From positions 34,877-98,876 of the forward strand of contig JADGFA010000008.1 of NCBI GenBank assembly GCA_016744065.1: DNA of 64,000 nt, given 5' to 3'. Below, piece by piece: positions 9,183 to 19,566 of this stretch. A program made the position numbers and the translations under genes. This DNA is from Gammaproteobacteria bacterium. Its GTDB lineage: Bacteria; Pseudomonadota; Gammaproteobacteria; SZUA-229. Numbering within the stretch: the first letter of the stretch is position 1; the number at the start of each line of letters is the position of its first letter. The notes beneath the pieces were generated by a model. The model worked only from the letters and a program-made list of their open reading frames with translations. It ran no database searches and was not told where the DNA came from.

Positions 9183-11402
9183 TTATTTACTGGTGTGGGT
9201 GAATACGCCATCCCAGTTATCTTCAGGTGGGTTTGTACGAAAAACAGCAATTCGATCAAGGTATATTTTGTAAATCATCCGATCTGGCTCCTGTTGACTT
9301 AGCTGGAACAGGCCCTGCTCGGCACCGTCCCAGTTCTGCTGTCGATATAACTTCAGGGCATGGTGAAACTCTTTGATTCGTTTACGTTCTGATTTGCTCA
9401 CATTTTCGATTAGACCAACAGGTTCAAAAATAGTAACAGGTTTATTTTTACCCTTTACTTTTACAATATCCAGCATACGGTACTCAAATTCAGGTACCTC
9501 ATGGCGTGTTGATTCATTTACAATAAAGTCGACCGCATAATTTTTTGTCAGGCCTTCCAGACGTGAACCCAGGTTTACAGCATCTCCCAGAACAGTGTAA
9601 TCAACTCTGAATTCAGAGCCCTTATTACCTACATTCATTTCACCTGTGTTAATGCCAATACCAATTTTTATTTCAGGCTGGCCTTTGGACTTAAAAGATT
9701 TATTGAGTTTGTTAATGGCAACTAACATATCCATACCCGCGTTCAGGGCATTTCTACCGTGTTGTGGATCTTTTAATGGCGCACCCCAAAAAGCCATAAT
9801 CGCATCACCCATATATTTATCGATCGTTCCTCTGTTATTGTGAATAACTTCAGTGAGCGGCGTGAGGAAAGCGTTTATGAAAGTGGTCAGCTCTTTAGGT
9901 TCCATTTTTTCTGAAATACTGGTGAAGCCACGTACGTCAGTAAAGAGCACTGTCATATTTCTAACTTCGCCATCCAGATTTATTTCTTTAAGATTACGGC
10001 TCATTTCATCAACAAGATCAGGTGGAACGTACTGGCCAAACAGATGGGTGAGCTGACGTTTCCCTCTTGATTCGACAAAAAAGCCATATGACATGTTCAT
10101 CATATATAACATAACAACCAGTATGAGTGGTGATGCTATAGGCATAATAAGCATTAACTGGTTCCAGGCGTAGTTATCCAGTAAAAGAATAACGCCGATT
10201 GTCAGTATCGCTGTAATGGTGCTCCAGGCTGGAGATAACATGGGCAATGTAATTGTTAATACTGTGCCCAGTAAAAAGAGTATAAGAATTTCAAAACCAA
10301 TCATATATTCAGGTTTGTGCTTAATGCTCTGGTCTAATATGCCCTGAATAATATTGGCGTGTACCTCCACTCCAGGGTAGGCTGATTCAAGTGGTGTGGT
10401 TCGAAGATCAAGCAGGCCTGCGGCACTGGTACCAAAGATAGCTATTTTGTCTTTTAGTAAATTACGTGCAACTGACTTATTTAAAATATCAGCAGCAGAA
10501 ATATAGTCAAAAGTTTTCTGTCGACCTATATAAGGCACCATAACGGCAGAGTATTCATCAACTGGAATTGCAATTTCACCGATATATACCTGTTCCAGGG
10601 ATTTTCTATCTTCAAGTTCATCATTGGAGCTATAGCCCAATGTTAATGTGTTGTTCTGTAGTGACAGGCGAGTAATTTCCAGTGCCAGGGAAGGGTATAA
10701 CTTATTATTATACGATTGTAGTAATGGCACGCGTCTGAATACGCCGTCTTCATCTATTAGTGGGTTATCAAAAAAACCGCCAGAGGAAGCCTGTTTTTGC
10801 AGAGTAGCAATGTTTCCGGTGTAACCTGCAGGGCTTAAAAAATCAAAGGGCTCTATCACTTCAGGAGTAAACTGAGGAATTGAGGGGGGGAGCAGGCCTT
10901 TAGATACATGTTTTACCTGGTTATTAAAAATAACACCTAATATCGTATTGCGATTGGCCAGACTTTTTGCCAGATGTTCATCACGGTGCATAAGGCTTTG
11001 ATTGTTGCTGATGATGCGTTGAAAATCTTCACTACTGGAAATTGAGCTTTTTGAGAGTTGCGATAAAATTTTATCACTTGGATCTTCATCTTTTTCAGCA
11101 AATAAAATATCGAAGCCAAGAACGTTAATATGGTAATAATCAAATAGATTATCAACAATGTGACCCAGTACATTTCGTTCCCATGGCCACTGACCAATTT
11201 CTGTCAGGCTTTTTTCATCGATATCAATTATAACAACCTTCTTATCAATTTGAGAAGGCAGTGATAATTGTAAGCGAAAATCATAGGAAAGATTTTCCAG
11301 TGTCTCAATAAAACGCAACGGAATGATGTTACTGGCATTGGCAAAGAGAATAAAAGTAATCAGTAATCCCAGGCTGTATCTAAAAATTCTCTGTTTAAAC
11401 AC
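9183..11402 (-). CDS. CHASE2-domain adenylate/guanylate cyclase
   Basis: Membrane-bound class III nucleotide cyclase of 739 residues. One N-terminal membrane helix (about 10-25) is followed by an extracytoplasmic CHASE2 sensor (about 30-340), then three closely spaced helices (about 355-440). The cytosolic cyclase domain starts near residue 480. It contains metal-binding LFTDVRGFTS, GDAIMAFWGAP, and the transition-state region DYTVLGDAVNLGSRLE. This layout (CHASE2, three TMs, cyclase) is standard for the family. Product specificity is probably cAMP, based on family members rather than on a decisive residue. The HD-domain hydrolase lies downstream on the same strand. Confidence 0.9.
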   Translation of the reverse strand: MFKQRIFRYSLGLLITFILFANASNIIPLRFIETLENLSYDFRLQLSLPSQIDKKVVIIDIDEKSLTEIGQWPWERNVLGHIVDNLFDYYHINVLGFDILFAEKDEDPSDKILSQLSKSSISSSEDFQRIISNNQSLMHRDEHLAKSLANRNTILGVIFNNQVKHVSKGLLPPSIPQFTPEVIEPFDFLSPAGYTGNIATLQKQASSGGFFDNPLIDEDGVFRRVPLLQSYNNKLYPSLALEITRLSLQNNTLTLGYSSNDELEDRKSLEQVYIGEIAIPVDEYSAVMVPYIGRQKTFDYISAADILNKSVARNLLKDKIAIFGTSAAGLLDLRTTPLESAYPGVEVHANIIQGILDQSIKHKPEYMIGFEILILFLLGTVLTITLPMLSPAWSTITAILTIGVILLLDNYAWNQLMLIMPIASPLILVVMLYMMNMSYGFFVESRGKRQLTHLFGQYVPPDLVDEMSRNLKEINLDGEVRNMTVLFTDVRGFTSISEKMEPKELTTFINAFLTPLTEVIHNNRGTIDKYMGDAIMAFWGAPLKDPQHGRNALNAGMDMLVAINKLNKSFKSKGQPEIKIGIGINTGEMNVGNKGSEFRVDYTVLGDAVNLGSRLEGLTKNYAVDFIVNESTRHEVPEFEYRMLDIVKVKGKNKPVTIFEPVGLIENVSKSERKRIKEFHHALKLYRQQNWDGAEQGLFQLSQQEPDRMIYKIYLDRIAVFRTNPPEDNWDGVFTHTSK

Positions 11403-11562
11403 CCACTTGCCCCTGTCTTTATTATTTTAATATGTTACGAACAATAGCAGAGATGCAGGGGGACTTCCATATTCCTGCTTCAGGGCATATAAAGTATCTC
11501 AGGTATTTAAACCGTTGAACATTTCTAATAAGATACACTTAAAACTAAAACAGGAAACCGTA

Positions 11563-12303
11563 ATGCCAGATTCAAGTACTATTTTACTGGGTGTCAATAT
11601 TGATCATGTTGCCACATTAAGACAGGCCAGGGGCACGCGTTATCCTAACCCGGTGCATGCAGCATTACAGGCGGAACAGGCGGGTGCTGACGCTATAACC
11701 CTGCACTTGCGGGAAGATCGTAGGCACATACAGGAGCATGATGTGCTGATGCTGAAAGATTCATTATTAACGCGTATGAATCTTGAAATGGCAGTCACCG
11801 ACAAAATGCTGGCATTTGCTGAAAAAGTACGCCCAGAGGATTGTTGTCTAGTACCAGAAAGCAGGGAGGAACTTACTACAGAAGGTGGTCTGGATGTAGT
11901 CAGTCAGGAAAATCATATTAAGGAAGCCTGCCAGCAATTAGCAGAAGCAGGTATACGTGTTTCATTATTTATAGATGCAGACCTGAGCCAGATTGAAGCG
12001 GCAAAACGATGTGGAGCGCCTGTTATTGAAATACATACAGGGCATTTTGCGGATGCAGATAATAATGATGAAGCACTAAAGCAGCTTAAAAAAATAACTG
12101 AAGCAGTTGAAATTGCCCATGACCTGGGATTACAGGTAAATGCGGGGCATGGTCTGCATTATCATAATGTGCAGGCGATAGCTTCTATAGCGCATATTCG
12201 GGAACTAAATATAGGCCATGCAATTATTGCGGAAGCTGTTTTTTGTGGATTGCAGCCCGCGGTAAGCAATATGAAAAAACTGATGTTGAATGCACGGTTT
12301 TGA
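11563..12303 (+). CDS. pdxJ: Pyridoxine 5'-phosphate synthase PdxJ
   Basis: Condenses 1-deoxy-D-xylulose 5-phosphate with 3-amino-2-oxopropyl phosphate to form pyridoxine 5'-phosphate. The ATG at 11563 is preceded by AGGAAA at a good distance and gives 246 residues, matching the family; an in-frame TTG at 11515 would add a 16-residue tail unlike PdxJ. Motifs: [16 protein letters not shown] at the N-terminus, [40 protein letters not shown] and [10 protein letters not shown]. It stands alone between the divergent cyclase and the convergent sensor kinase. Confidence 0.95.
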   Translation: MPDSSTILLGVNIDHVATLRQARGTRYPNPVHAALQAEQAGADAITLHLREDRRHIQEHDVLMLKDSLLTRMNLEMAVTDKMLAFAEKVRPEDCCLVPESREELTTEGGLDVVSQENHIKEACQQLAEAGIRVSLFIDADLSQIEAAKRCGAPVIEIHTGHFADADNNDEALKQLKKITEAVEIAHDLGLQVNAGHGLHYHNVQAIASIAHIRELNIGHAIIAEAVFCGLQPAVSNMKKLMLNARF

Positions 12304-12413
12304 TAGGACGGGGTTAGCTATGAGTGCATAGCTTTCTCTAGTGAGATATCTTTTTGGGGAAAAGTTTTTGGTGTTTTCTCCATGCCGGCATTATCCGGTG
12401 TTGCCAGAAGTGT

Positions 12414-12428
12414 TTGTCAGTCTGACAA
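12414..12428. repeat. 15-bp palindrome between pdxJ and the sensor kinase
   Basis: TTGTCAG-t-CTGACAA, seven matched base pairs around one central base, in the space between two convergent genes. There is no adjacent U-run. Its role is unknown; it may be a protein-binding site or part of a 3' end structure. Confidence 0.35.
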
Positions 12429-12456
12429 GCGGATGAATGAAGACAGTATATAATAT

Positions 12457-15216
12457 TTATGAGTGAAAATTATCCTGATAAAACTCAAGTAATATATCTA
12501 TAGAGGAGATTACTTTTTCAAGCCCTGTATCTGTTTTTTCATATTCCTTTAAATCAATAATGTTTTCAAAACTCTCAGAAGCGGCTAACAAATTGGGTAC
12601 ACCACAGTACTTTGTGCCGCCATGTAGTTTATGAATATGCTTTTTTAATGCATCAGTATCATTGTTTTGTCTGGCTTCTAATAAATTTATTCTATGTGTG
12701 GGTAATTCACTGATTAACATTGGAAATAATTCACTGGCAAGTTCTTCATTTCCACCTGCTAACTGTATGCCTAGCTGCTCATCAAAAATATTATTACCTG
12801 TAGTGAGTTTATTCGTTGCTTTTTTATCATGTTTCTCAGTGTCTACCCAGCGGGTAAACACATCAAGTAATTGTTGTTCAGTAATGGGTTTGAGTAGAAT
12901 ATCGTTCATACCCGAGTCAAAGACCTGCAATTGCTCTTCAGGCATGGCATTAGCGGTTAAAGCCACAATGGTTGTTTTGTTGCATGGATTATCGGTATTG
13001 CGTATGGACTTTGCCGCGGTAAAACCATTTAATTTTGGCATATGTAAGTCCATAAAGATTAGATGGAAGTATTGTTCATTTGCTAATTTAACTGCTTCTT
13101 CCCCGTCTTCCGCGGTTATTACCTGAATTTTTTGCATTTCTAAAAGTGTTTTGGCTAACTTAAGGTTTATTTTGTTATCATCAACCAGGAGTACTTTAAT
13201 ATGGGATAAAGATTTTTTATTAATAGTTTGTTTGGTGTTATCAGAAATCATAATGTCATCTTTCTTGTTCGTACTGAATGAAGTAAGAATTTGATTTTTT
13301 AGCAAACTGGATCTGGAGCAGCGATAAATAATATTTTTAAGGCCAGCACGTGTTAAGTCCTGTGCATCATTAATATCAAATATACTGGCCAGAGTAATAT
13401 AAGGAAGACCGGTCGACTGTAATGCTTTTGCAAGATTACTTAGTATAAAGTTGTTTTTTATATTACTTCGGCTTATACCTGCGATTATACCAATAAGCTC
13501 CTGCTTACTATTGGTTTTAATGAGTTGTGGTAACTTGTCTAAACGACCTGTTTCAATCGTTTCAATACCTAAACTATTAAGTAAAGAGCGGGTAGAAATT
13601 CTGTTTTGATCAACTGATTCAAATAAAATTATTTTAAATTTTTTCGTGTCTTTAGATGCTAAAGAGCATTTTGAATTTGATGACAAGGGTACAGTGAACC
13701 AGAAGCTGGAACCTTTATTTAGACTGCTTTCAAAACCAATTTCACCGTTCATTAATTCAGCAAGTTTTCTGGATATTACAAGCCCAAGGCCTGTGCCACC
13801 AAAGTTACGGCTGATTGATGTGTCGGCCTGTGTGAAGGCAGTGAACAGACGTTGCTTGCTTAAGTCGTTCATGCCCATGCCAGTATCCGTTACAGTAAAA
13901 CGGATAAGTTCTTTTTTATCAGGTCGTGTTTCTATCAGAACGCGAATAATAACATGGCCGCTTTGTGTGAATTTAACAGCATTACTGATCAGGTTAATGA
14001 GTATCTGTCGAATACGAGAAGGATCACCGAGGATGGTTTCAGGTAATTTTACTGAAGGATGATAAATTAATTCTATATTTTTCTGGTAGGCCATGGGAGC
14101 AAACATGGTTATAATTTCATCCATTACATCATCTAAACTGAAATTGATGTTTTCAATGTTTAGTTTTCCAGATTCAATTTTAGAAAAATCGAGAATATCA
14201 TTAATTATGGTTAATAAGTTGCTTGCAGAACTGCGTATTGTATTAACATAATCATTTTGCTCATCAGTTAATGTTGTTTTTCCAAGTAATTCTGTAAAAC
14301 CAATTACGCCATTCATGGGCGTGCGAATTTCATGGCTCATATTGGCCAGAAATTCAGATTTTATTTTGCTGGCAGAGAGAGCCTGATTACGTGCAAGATC
14401 AATTTCGATATTTTGAATTTCAAGCTCTTCTAGTGTTTTCTTTAAGTCAGCAGTGGCATTACTAACCTGGCTTTGCAGGTCTGATCGTATAAGCTGCATC
14501 TCACTGGCCATTTTATTTACGCCTTCTTCCAGTGAGCCTATTTCGCCGCCTGTGTCTATTTTTATACGGGTATTTAGTTCACCCTGTCCTATTTGTTTAA
14601 CTGCATCGGTTAAGCGCTGAATCGGATTCACAACACTGCGACTGATACTGATAGCAAGAAATACAGTGATAAACAGGCCAGAAAACGTAATTAGAAAGCC
14701 TTTAATTAAACTATCAAGTTGTTGGACCTGGGTTGACTGATTATTTAATGTGACATGGACATAACCCAGATTATTAGGTGTTGTCGAATCGGATGTGTTT
14801 TCTGTAAATAGTTCATCGTAATCTGAAAGGTTAACATCACTTCCGGTAATGCTGGCAGTGTATTTAAACTCTTTTGGTGTAATGAAAACGGGTAAAATGG
14901 TTTCTGGCTGCTTTATTTTACGTGTGCGGCTGATAAGAACTTCATTGTATCTGTTGCTGATAGTGATATTGGTAATATCGCTTTCCTGTAAAGTATTGTT
15001 TATCAGGTTTTCAAGTATTTCAAGGTTACCTGCGAATACACCATACTCACTGGCAGGCGATAAATTGTCGGCAATTAACTGTCCTTTTATGTGTAAGGCT
15101 TCTTCTATGTATGCGTAGCGGTTAAAGCTAAAATAAGATGCGAGTGATACGGCAATTAGCAATGTGGGTAGCAAAGCTAAAAACATAACGCGCTTGTTGA
15201 TTCCCCAGTTTCTCAT
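12457..15216 (-). CDS. barA: BarA/GacS-like hybrid sensor histidine kinase
   Basis: A 919-residue tripartite kinase with BarA/GacS architecture: TM1 about 9-30, a periplasmic sensor, TM2 about 172-192, HAMP about 192-245, HisKA with phospho-His 295 in [11 protein letters not shown], HATPase with N-box [16 protein letters not shown] and GGTGLGL, then two receiver-like regions and an HPt domain. The first receiver-like region (about 526-645) lacks an acceptor Asp where expected and looks degenerate. The second (about 673-790) is intact with D723 in FMDLHMP. HPt His 862 lies in IHKLHGG. Its start overlaps the upstream ABC_sub_bind gene by 4 bp (ATGA), so it is translationally coupled. Position beside cysM-rlmD is typical for gacS. 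The partner response regulator UvrY/GacA is not in this window. Confidence 0.88.
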   Translation of the reverse strand: MRNWGINKRVMFLALLPTLLIAVSLASYFSFNRYAYIEEALHIKGQLIADNLSPASEYGVFAGNLEILENLINNTLQESDITNITISNRYNEVLISRTRKIKQPETILPVFITPKEFKYTASITGSDVNLSDYDELFTENTSDSTTPNNLGYVHVTLNNQSTQVQQLDSLIKGFLITFSGLFITVFLAISISRSVVNPIQRLTDAVKQIGQGELNTRIKIDTGGEIGSLEEGVNKMASEMQLIRSDLQSQVSNATADLKKTLEELEIQNIEIDLARNQALSASKIKSEFLANMSHEIRTPMNGVIGFTELLGKTTLTDEQNDYVNTIRSSASNLLTIINDILDFSKIESGKLNIENINFSLDDVMDEIITMFAPMAYQKNIELIYHPSVKLPETILGDPSRIRQILINLISNAVKFTQSGHVIIRVLIETRPDKKELIRFTVTDTGMGMNDLSKQRLFTAFTQADTSISRNFGGTGLGLVISRKLAELMNGEIGFESSLNKGSSFWFTVPLSSNSKCSLASKDTKKFKIILFESVDQNRISTRSLLNSLGIETIETGRLDKLPQLIKTNSKQELIGIIAGISRSNIKNNFILSNLAKALQSTGLPYITLASIFDINDAQDLTRAGLKNIIYRCSRSSLLKNQILTSFSTNKKDDIMISDNTKQTINKKSLSHIKVLLVDDNKINLKLAKTLLEMQKIQVITAEDGEEAVKLANEQYFHLIFMDLHMPKLNGFTAAKSIRNTDNPCNKTTIVALTANAMPEEQLQVFDSGMNDILLKPITEQQLLDVFTRWVDTEKHDKKATNKLTTGNNIFDEQLGIQLAGGNEELASELFPMLISELPTHRINLLEARQNNDTDALKKHIHKLHGGTKYCGVPNLLAASESFENIIDLKEYEKTDTGLEKVISSIDILLEFYQDNFHS

Positions 15217-16235
15217 TGTTTTTCAGCTTTTTTCATTTTCGTAATAATAGCTTTATCAGATGTCAGTTTAATTCCCAGTGATCGTGCTATGTTTTTATTT
15301 AACGCGACAGAATATTTATCGGGGTAGTACTTTTTTTGCTGAAATGATTTGTTTATAAAGAAACTTTTTATGATAATCGTTAGTTGTTCACTGATTTGTT
15401 CAGGCTTTGAGTAAATAGCGGCAATTGCCCCAGCTTTAACGTAAGCTTGAGAAAATCCGATAATAGGCAGCTTGTTACGATAGGCTAATAATAAAATCCC
15501 CCGTATGGTTCCTTTGTTATAAACAGTAGGGTCAGGTAGTGTGAGTAAAACGTCTGTCGAATTATTTAATGCTTTTAATGAAGTGGATAATTGATCTGAA
15601 CTTTCGATTTCTTCTATTTTTACATTATGCCCTGTTTTAATAGATGCTTTTTTTAAGGCTTTATCCAGGTCTTTGGTGTAAGGCCCCAGAAGAATACCCA
15701 CATTCTTATGTGGACCTAAAACAGCTGTTATTAAATGAAATTGCCTGTCAGTGGGCTGGTCAATAAGTAAACTGCTCCAGTTTTTCTTTTCCGGATGGGC
15801 AGAACTTAGTGATTTAGTAATATGGCGGGGTATGAGTGCGCTTAGAATTGGCGTTTTTATATTGGCTTCGAGTAATTTTTTAGTTGTCTGGCTACCAATG
15901 GCAATAAGTAATTGCTGCTTATGTATTTTTAATAAATTCAGCCGTTCAGGCTCAAGTAACATCTGTTCAGTTTGATATCCGATTTTTGAGATGTCTTTTT
16001 GCAGGCGATCAATTAACTGCTGACTAAACCCATGTGCTTTCTGGTAAACAATGAGTATTTTTTTGTCTGTAGATGCGGCATGAAGATTTTGTGGAAGTAA
16101 TAGAAAAGTCAGTGTTGCTATAAATAGTATAACAACAGGCACAGGAAGCTGTAAAACATTCAATGCTCCCTGCTTTACCTTGCTGATGTTACTATTTAAT
16201 TTCATTCCCTGCTTCATTCCTTGTAAAACATTCAT
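15213..16235 (-). CDS. Periplasmic ABC_sub_bind-family substrate-binding protein
   Basis: A 340-residue exported protein. After a basic N-terminus a hydrophobic segment near residues 32-53 ends in LHAAS, consistent with a signal peptide. The body has the bilobal pattern of the ABC_sub_bind family (PF04392): [48 protein letters not shown], and the late [17 protein letters not shown]. No permease or ATPase gene is adjacent, so it is more likely a sensory ligand-binding protein than part of a transporter. It overlaps the sensor kinase by 4 bp and follows the TonB-dependent receptor by 64 bp. An earlier ATG gives a long n-region; the ATG at 16206 (MKLNSN) or 16218 may be the real start. Confidence 0.75.
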   Translation of the reverse strand: MNVLQGMKQGMKLNSNISKVKQGALNVLQLPVPVVILFIATLTFLLLPQNLHAASTDKKILIVYQKAHGFSQQLIDRLQKDISKIGYQTEQMLLEPERLNLLKIHKQQLLIAIGSQTTKKLLEANIKTPILSALIPRHITKSLSSAHPEKKNWSSLLIDQPTDRQFHLITAVLGPHKNVGILLGPYTKDLDKALKKASIKTGHNVKIEEIESSDQLSTSLKALNNSTDVLLTLPDPTVYNKGTIRGILLLAYRNKLPIIGFSQAYVKAGAIAAIYSKPEQISEQLTIIIKSFFINKSFQQKKYYPDKYSVALNKNIARSLGIKLTSDKAIITKMKKAEKQ

Positions 16236-16299
16236 CCTGTTAGTGAATATGGTCCAGGCTGTATGTTTTCTCCAGTTAGTTTATCTATCATTATCTTAG

Positions 16300-18504
16300 T
16301 TAATTGAACTTAAAGGCAAGCTCAAAATATCCTCTACGATCTTGCTCACTGCCGGGGATATTTACAGTTTGTTGAGAGGCGTCGGTAAAGTTGGTTCGAG
16401 TGTAATCAAAGTGTGTGCCTCCCAGATTTTGTAAAATAAGAGAAAAGTCGACTTCTCCACCTGATGTTTTATGTGATTTTCGTACAACCAGATCAACGCG
16501 GGTATATTCTTCTGCTGAGCGGTCTGTAAATGATTGTGTTGGATCGTAGCGATTATGTGTTTGGTCTAACCAGTCCATATCACCTACATGGTAAACAGAT
16601 AAACCCGTGCTTAAATTATTTTCCCATTGTTTCATAAGCATAGCGCCATAACTGTGTTTGGGCACAGATTCTTCCAGGCGTCCAATAATTGTATTTTGTC
16701 TGTCAGGGTTAATATCACTATCGGTCAGGTCACTGATTATCTCTGCTTTTATTTCAATATATGAATAATAGGCATATAGCCGCCATGTATTATTAATCTG
16801 ATAATCACTGGAAATTTCAAAACCATGGGTTTCTGTTTTGGCCGCATTAATAGAATCTTTAGCGCCTTCTCCGGCGTAACCAGGGCCAAAGAGGTCATCA
16901 ATATTTTCAGTTGGTACATCACCTACGTAATCAATTTTAGAAATGAGTTTGTCGGTTTCATCAGAGAACAGCTTGATATCAAAGATAAGTTTGCTATCCA
17001 GCAGCTGTATCATCCAGCCTAATTCATAGGATGTAATTTTTTCAGAATCCACATCGCCAGAAGCATAAATAAATGGATCAATGAGAATGTCACCATCTAA
17101 TATTGTTTCTAATAGTGGGTTATTCAGCGGTTGCCCCCCATCCTGAGTAAGTTGCTGTTGTATTGCTACATAGCCATTTTCATCAAAAATAGTTGGTGTA
17201 CGTGTGGCCTTTGATCCACTCAGGCGAAAAGTGTGCTGATCAGTCAGGTGGTAAATAAAAGCCAGTCTCGGCGCAAGGTCTGAGCCTGAGATATCATTTT
17301 TTTCATAGGTCAGGCCTGCATTTATAAGAAAGTTATTATTTACGCTGTATTCCCCATGTGCAAAATAACGGTATAGAAAAAGCGAGTTATCTGTATTAGG
17401 GTGAAAAACATTATCAGCGATTACTTTGTCTTTTCTTATACTGCCACCGGTTACCAGACGTAAAGATTCACCTGGATTGAAATAATAAGCAAGCTCAAGG
17501 TCATGACGTTCTGATTCCAGGTCATAAGTGTCATAAACATCAAAGTCATCGATATTTGTGAGTGGCGGGCCAAAATCTGAGAGTGATATGGTCGTGACAA
17601 GTTCTGAAGAAAAACTTTTTGTATAGTTATAGTAATACTGCATAGAAAAACTGTTTCCATCATCAAGATGATGTTCCAGTCTTAAGTGTTGAAAAGCCGT
17701 TGTTACTTCAACTTCATTATCCATATCGGATACAGTTTCCAGTACATCGCCATACAAACTGTCCTGAATGCCGCCAGAATAATAAAGCTGTGTAGAAAGG
17801 TCTATCTGGTAGTCAAGACGATAGCTCAGGTAATCTGTTTCAGTAGAATCATTTAACAGGTCTGTGCCAGTGTTATTTTTTGTGCCCATTGAAACACGAT
17901 AATCCAGATTATCAGACTGGCCACTGAATCGATATATGGCATCGGCGGTATCATGTGCACCGGTGGAGCCCTTAATATAGTGGCCGCGTTCTTCGGAAGC
18001 ATGTTTTGTGGTAATGCTGACAACGGACTGAAATGCATTATTTCCATAAGTAGACGCATTCGGGCCACGTATAACTTCAAGACGCTCTATATCATCTATG
18101 CTAATAATTAAATCAGACCAGGAGACACCCGCCTGGGTTGGTAAATATACAGAACGTCCATCAATAACCAGTTGTATGCGTTTGGATAAACGATCACTTT
18201 GGCCATGGTAAGTTGCAACTGGACTGTTTCCATTAAGGTAACCAACAGTAAAACCAGGGACTAATCGGAGGATATCAGGAATGCTTTGTGCACCAGATGC
18301 ATCAATCATTTGACGGTCAATAACCGTTGTTGCAACAGGTGATTCATTTAATGGCTGAGAGAGGCGAGTAGCGGAGATGATAACCGGCATATCATCAAGA
18401 TACATGGCTTCAGAACCGAGCATGGCAAGGGTGTTCTCAGCGTTTGCGGCAAAAAGGCTTACTGGTAATAGCAGTAGCCCAGAAAAAGATAGTTTTGAAT
18501 TCAT
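16300..18504 (-). CDS. TonB-dependent outer membrane receptor
   Basis: A 734-residue outer-membrane receptor. A signal peptide of about 22 residues ends near LFAANA. The plug domain (about 45-165) contains VIISATR, SPVATTVIDRQMI, IPDILRLVPG, IDDIERLEVIRGPNASTYG and VVSITT. The rest alternates as a 22-strand barrel with a characteristic C-terminal aromatic strand ending ELAFKFN. The substrate cannot be deduced; vitamin, siderophore and oligosaccharide receptors are all possible. It is the first gene of a minus-strand run with the periplasmic binding protein and BarA-like kinase. The divergent space to cysM is short; it holds one good Fur half-site-like TGATAAT but no full Fur box. Confidence 0.88.
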   Translation of the reverse strand: MNSKLSFSGLLLLPVSLFAANAENTLAMLGSEAMYLDDMPVIISATRLSQPLNESPVATTVIDRQMIDASGAQSIPDILRLVPGFTVGYLNGNSPVATYHGQSDRLSKRIQLVIDGRSVYLPTQAGVSWSDLIISIDDIERLEVIRGPNASTYGNNAFQSVVSITTKHASEERGHYIKGSTGAHDTADAIYRFSGQSDNLDYRVSMGTKNNTGTDLLNDSTETDYLSYRLDYQIDLSTQLYYSGGIQDSLYGDVLETVSDMDNEVEVTTAFQHLRLEHHLDDGNSFSMQYYYNYTKSFSSELVTTISLSDFGPPLTNIDDFDVYDTYDLESERHDLELAYYFNPGESLRLVTGGSIRKDKVIADNVFHPNTDNSLFLYRYFAHGEYSVNNNFLINAGLTYEKNDISGSDLAPRLAFIYHLTDQHTFRLSGSKATRTPTIFDENGYVAIQQQLTQDGGQPLNNPLLETILDGDILIDPFIYASGDVDSEKITSYELGWMIQLLDSKLIFDIKLFSDETDKLISKIDYVGDVPTENIDDLFGPGYAGEGAKDSINAAKTETHGFEISSDYQINNTWRLYAYYSYIEIKAEIISDLTDSDINPDRQNTIIGRLEESVPKHSYGAMLMKQWENNLSTGLSVYHVGDMDWLDQTHNRYDPTQSFTDRSAEEYTRVDLVVRKSHKTSGGEVDFSLILQNLGGTHFDYTRTNFTDASQQTVNIPGSEQDRRGYFELAFKFN

Positions 18505-18636
18505 TTAAGTATCTACAACGTCTCACTGATTTTGTCTAAATATGTGATAATGTTCTGAATTCCCTGAAACTTTATAGTTATATGGTTGATTCTAGCAGTT
18601 TTTTCTATAAAAACTAATTTTGAAAGTGACTTTCTT

Positions 18637-19533
18637 ATGCATTCTGAAGCATTTCCGACCCTGGAAAATTTTGTTGGTAACACTCCACTGGTACGCTTGC
18701 AGCGTCTGGTGCCGAATAATAACATCATACTGGTGAAGCTGGAGGGAAATAACCCAGCGGGTTCTGTAAAAGATCGTCCTGCGATGAGTATGATTAAACG
18801 GGCTGAGTCTCGGGGTGAAATTAAGCCAGGCGATACCTTAATTGAAGCGACAAGTGGCAATACAGGTATTGCTCTGGCAATGGCAGCGGCTATAAAAGGC
18901 TATAAAATGGTATTGATCATGCCAGACAATATGAGTGAAGAACGCTGTGCCAGTATGAAAGCGTATGGCGCTGAGCTAATTAGTGTAACTCAGGAACAGA
19001 GTATGGAAGGTGCGCGTGATCTGGCCCTGCAAATGCAGGCCGATGGTAAAGGCATTGTTCTGGATCAGTTTAATAATGAAGATAACCCAATTGCACACTA
19101 CGAAGGTACAGGGCCTGAAATATGGCGTGATAGCCGAGGAAAAGTGACCCACTTTGTTAGCGCCATGGGAACCACGGGTACCATTATGGGAACCTCACGT
19201 TATCTTAAAGAGCAAAACTCAGCGATTAAGATTGTCGGCGTGCAGCCTGAAGAAGGTTCAAAAATACCCGGTATTCGTCGTTGGCCCAAAGAGTATTTAC
19301 CCGGTATTTTTAATGAAAAACAGATTGATATAACCATTGATGTCAGTCAGAAAAATGCAGAAGACATTACACGTCGATTAGCAGCAGAAGAGGGGATTTT
19401 TTGTGGTATATCATCTGGTGGTGCCGTGGCTGCTGCATTAAAATTGTGTGAGCAGGTTGAAAATGCGGTTATCGTTTCGATTATCTGTGATCGAGGTGAT
19501 CGTTATTTATCAACCGGAGTTTTTCCTGCCTGA
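18637..19533 (+). CDS. cysM: Cysteine synthase B
   Basis: PLP-dependent O-acetylserine sulfhydrylase B, which makes cysteine from O-acetylserine with sulfide or thiosulfate. The ATG at 18637 gives 298 residues beginning MHSEAFPTLENFVGNTPLVR, matching the family start; an upstream in-frame ATG at 18586 would add 17 residues without family support. PLP lysine lies in NPAGSVKDRPA, the substrate loop is EATSGNTGIALA, and the C-terminal glycine loop is GISSGGAVAA. EGSKIPGIRRWPKEYLP is characteristic of CysM rather than CysK. rlmD follows after 33 bp on the same strand. Confidence 0.94.
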   Translation: MHSEAFPTLENFVGNTPLVRLQRLVPNNNIILVKLEGNNPAGSVKDRPAMSMIKRAESRGEIKPGDTLIEATSGNTGIALAMAAAIKGYKMVLIMPDNMSEERCASMKAYGAELISVTQEQSMEGARDLALQMQADGKGIVLDQFNNEDNPIAHYEGTGPEIWRDSRGKVTHFVSAMGTTGTIMGTSRYLKEQNSAIKIVGVQPEEGSKIPGIRRWPKEYLPGIFNEKQIDITIDVSQKNAEDITRRLAAEEGIFCGISSGGAVAAALKLCEQVENAVIVSIICDRGDRYLSTGVFPA

Positions 19534-19566
19534 AGCAGTAATTGTAAAACGTAAAGAATTATTTAT

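Noticed and set aside
18505..18636. Fur box upstream of the TonB-dependent receptor
   Set aside because: Only one half-site (TGATAAT) fits; the second half has too many mismatches for a confident call.
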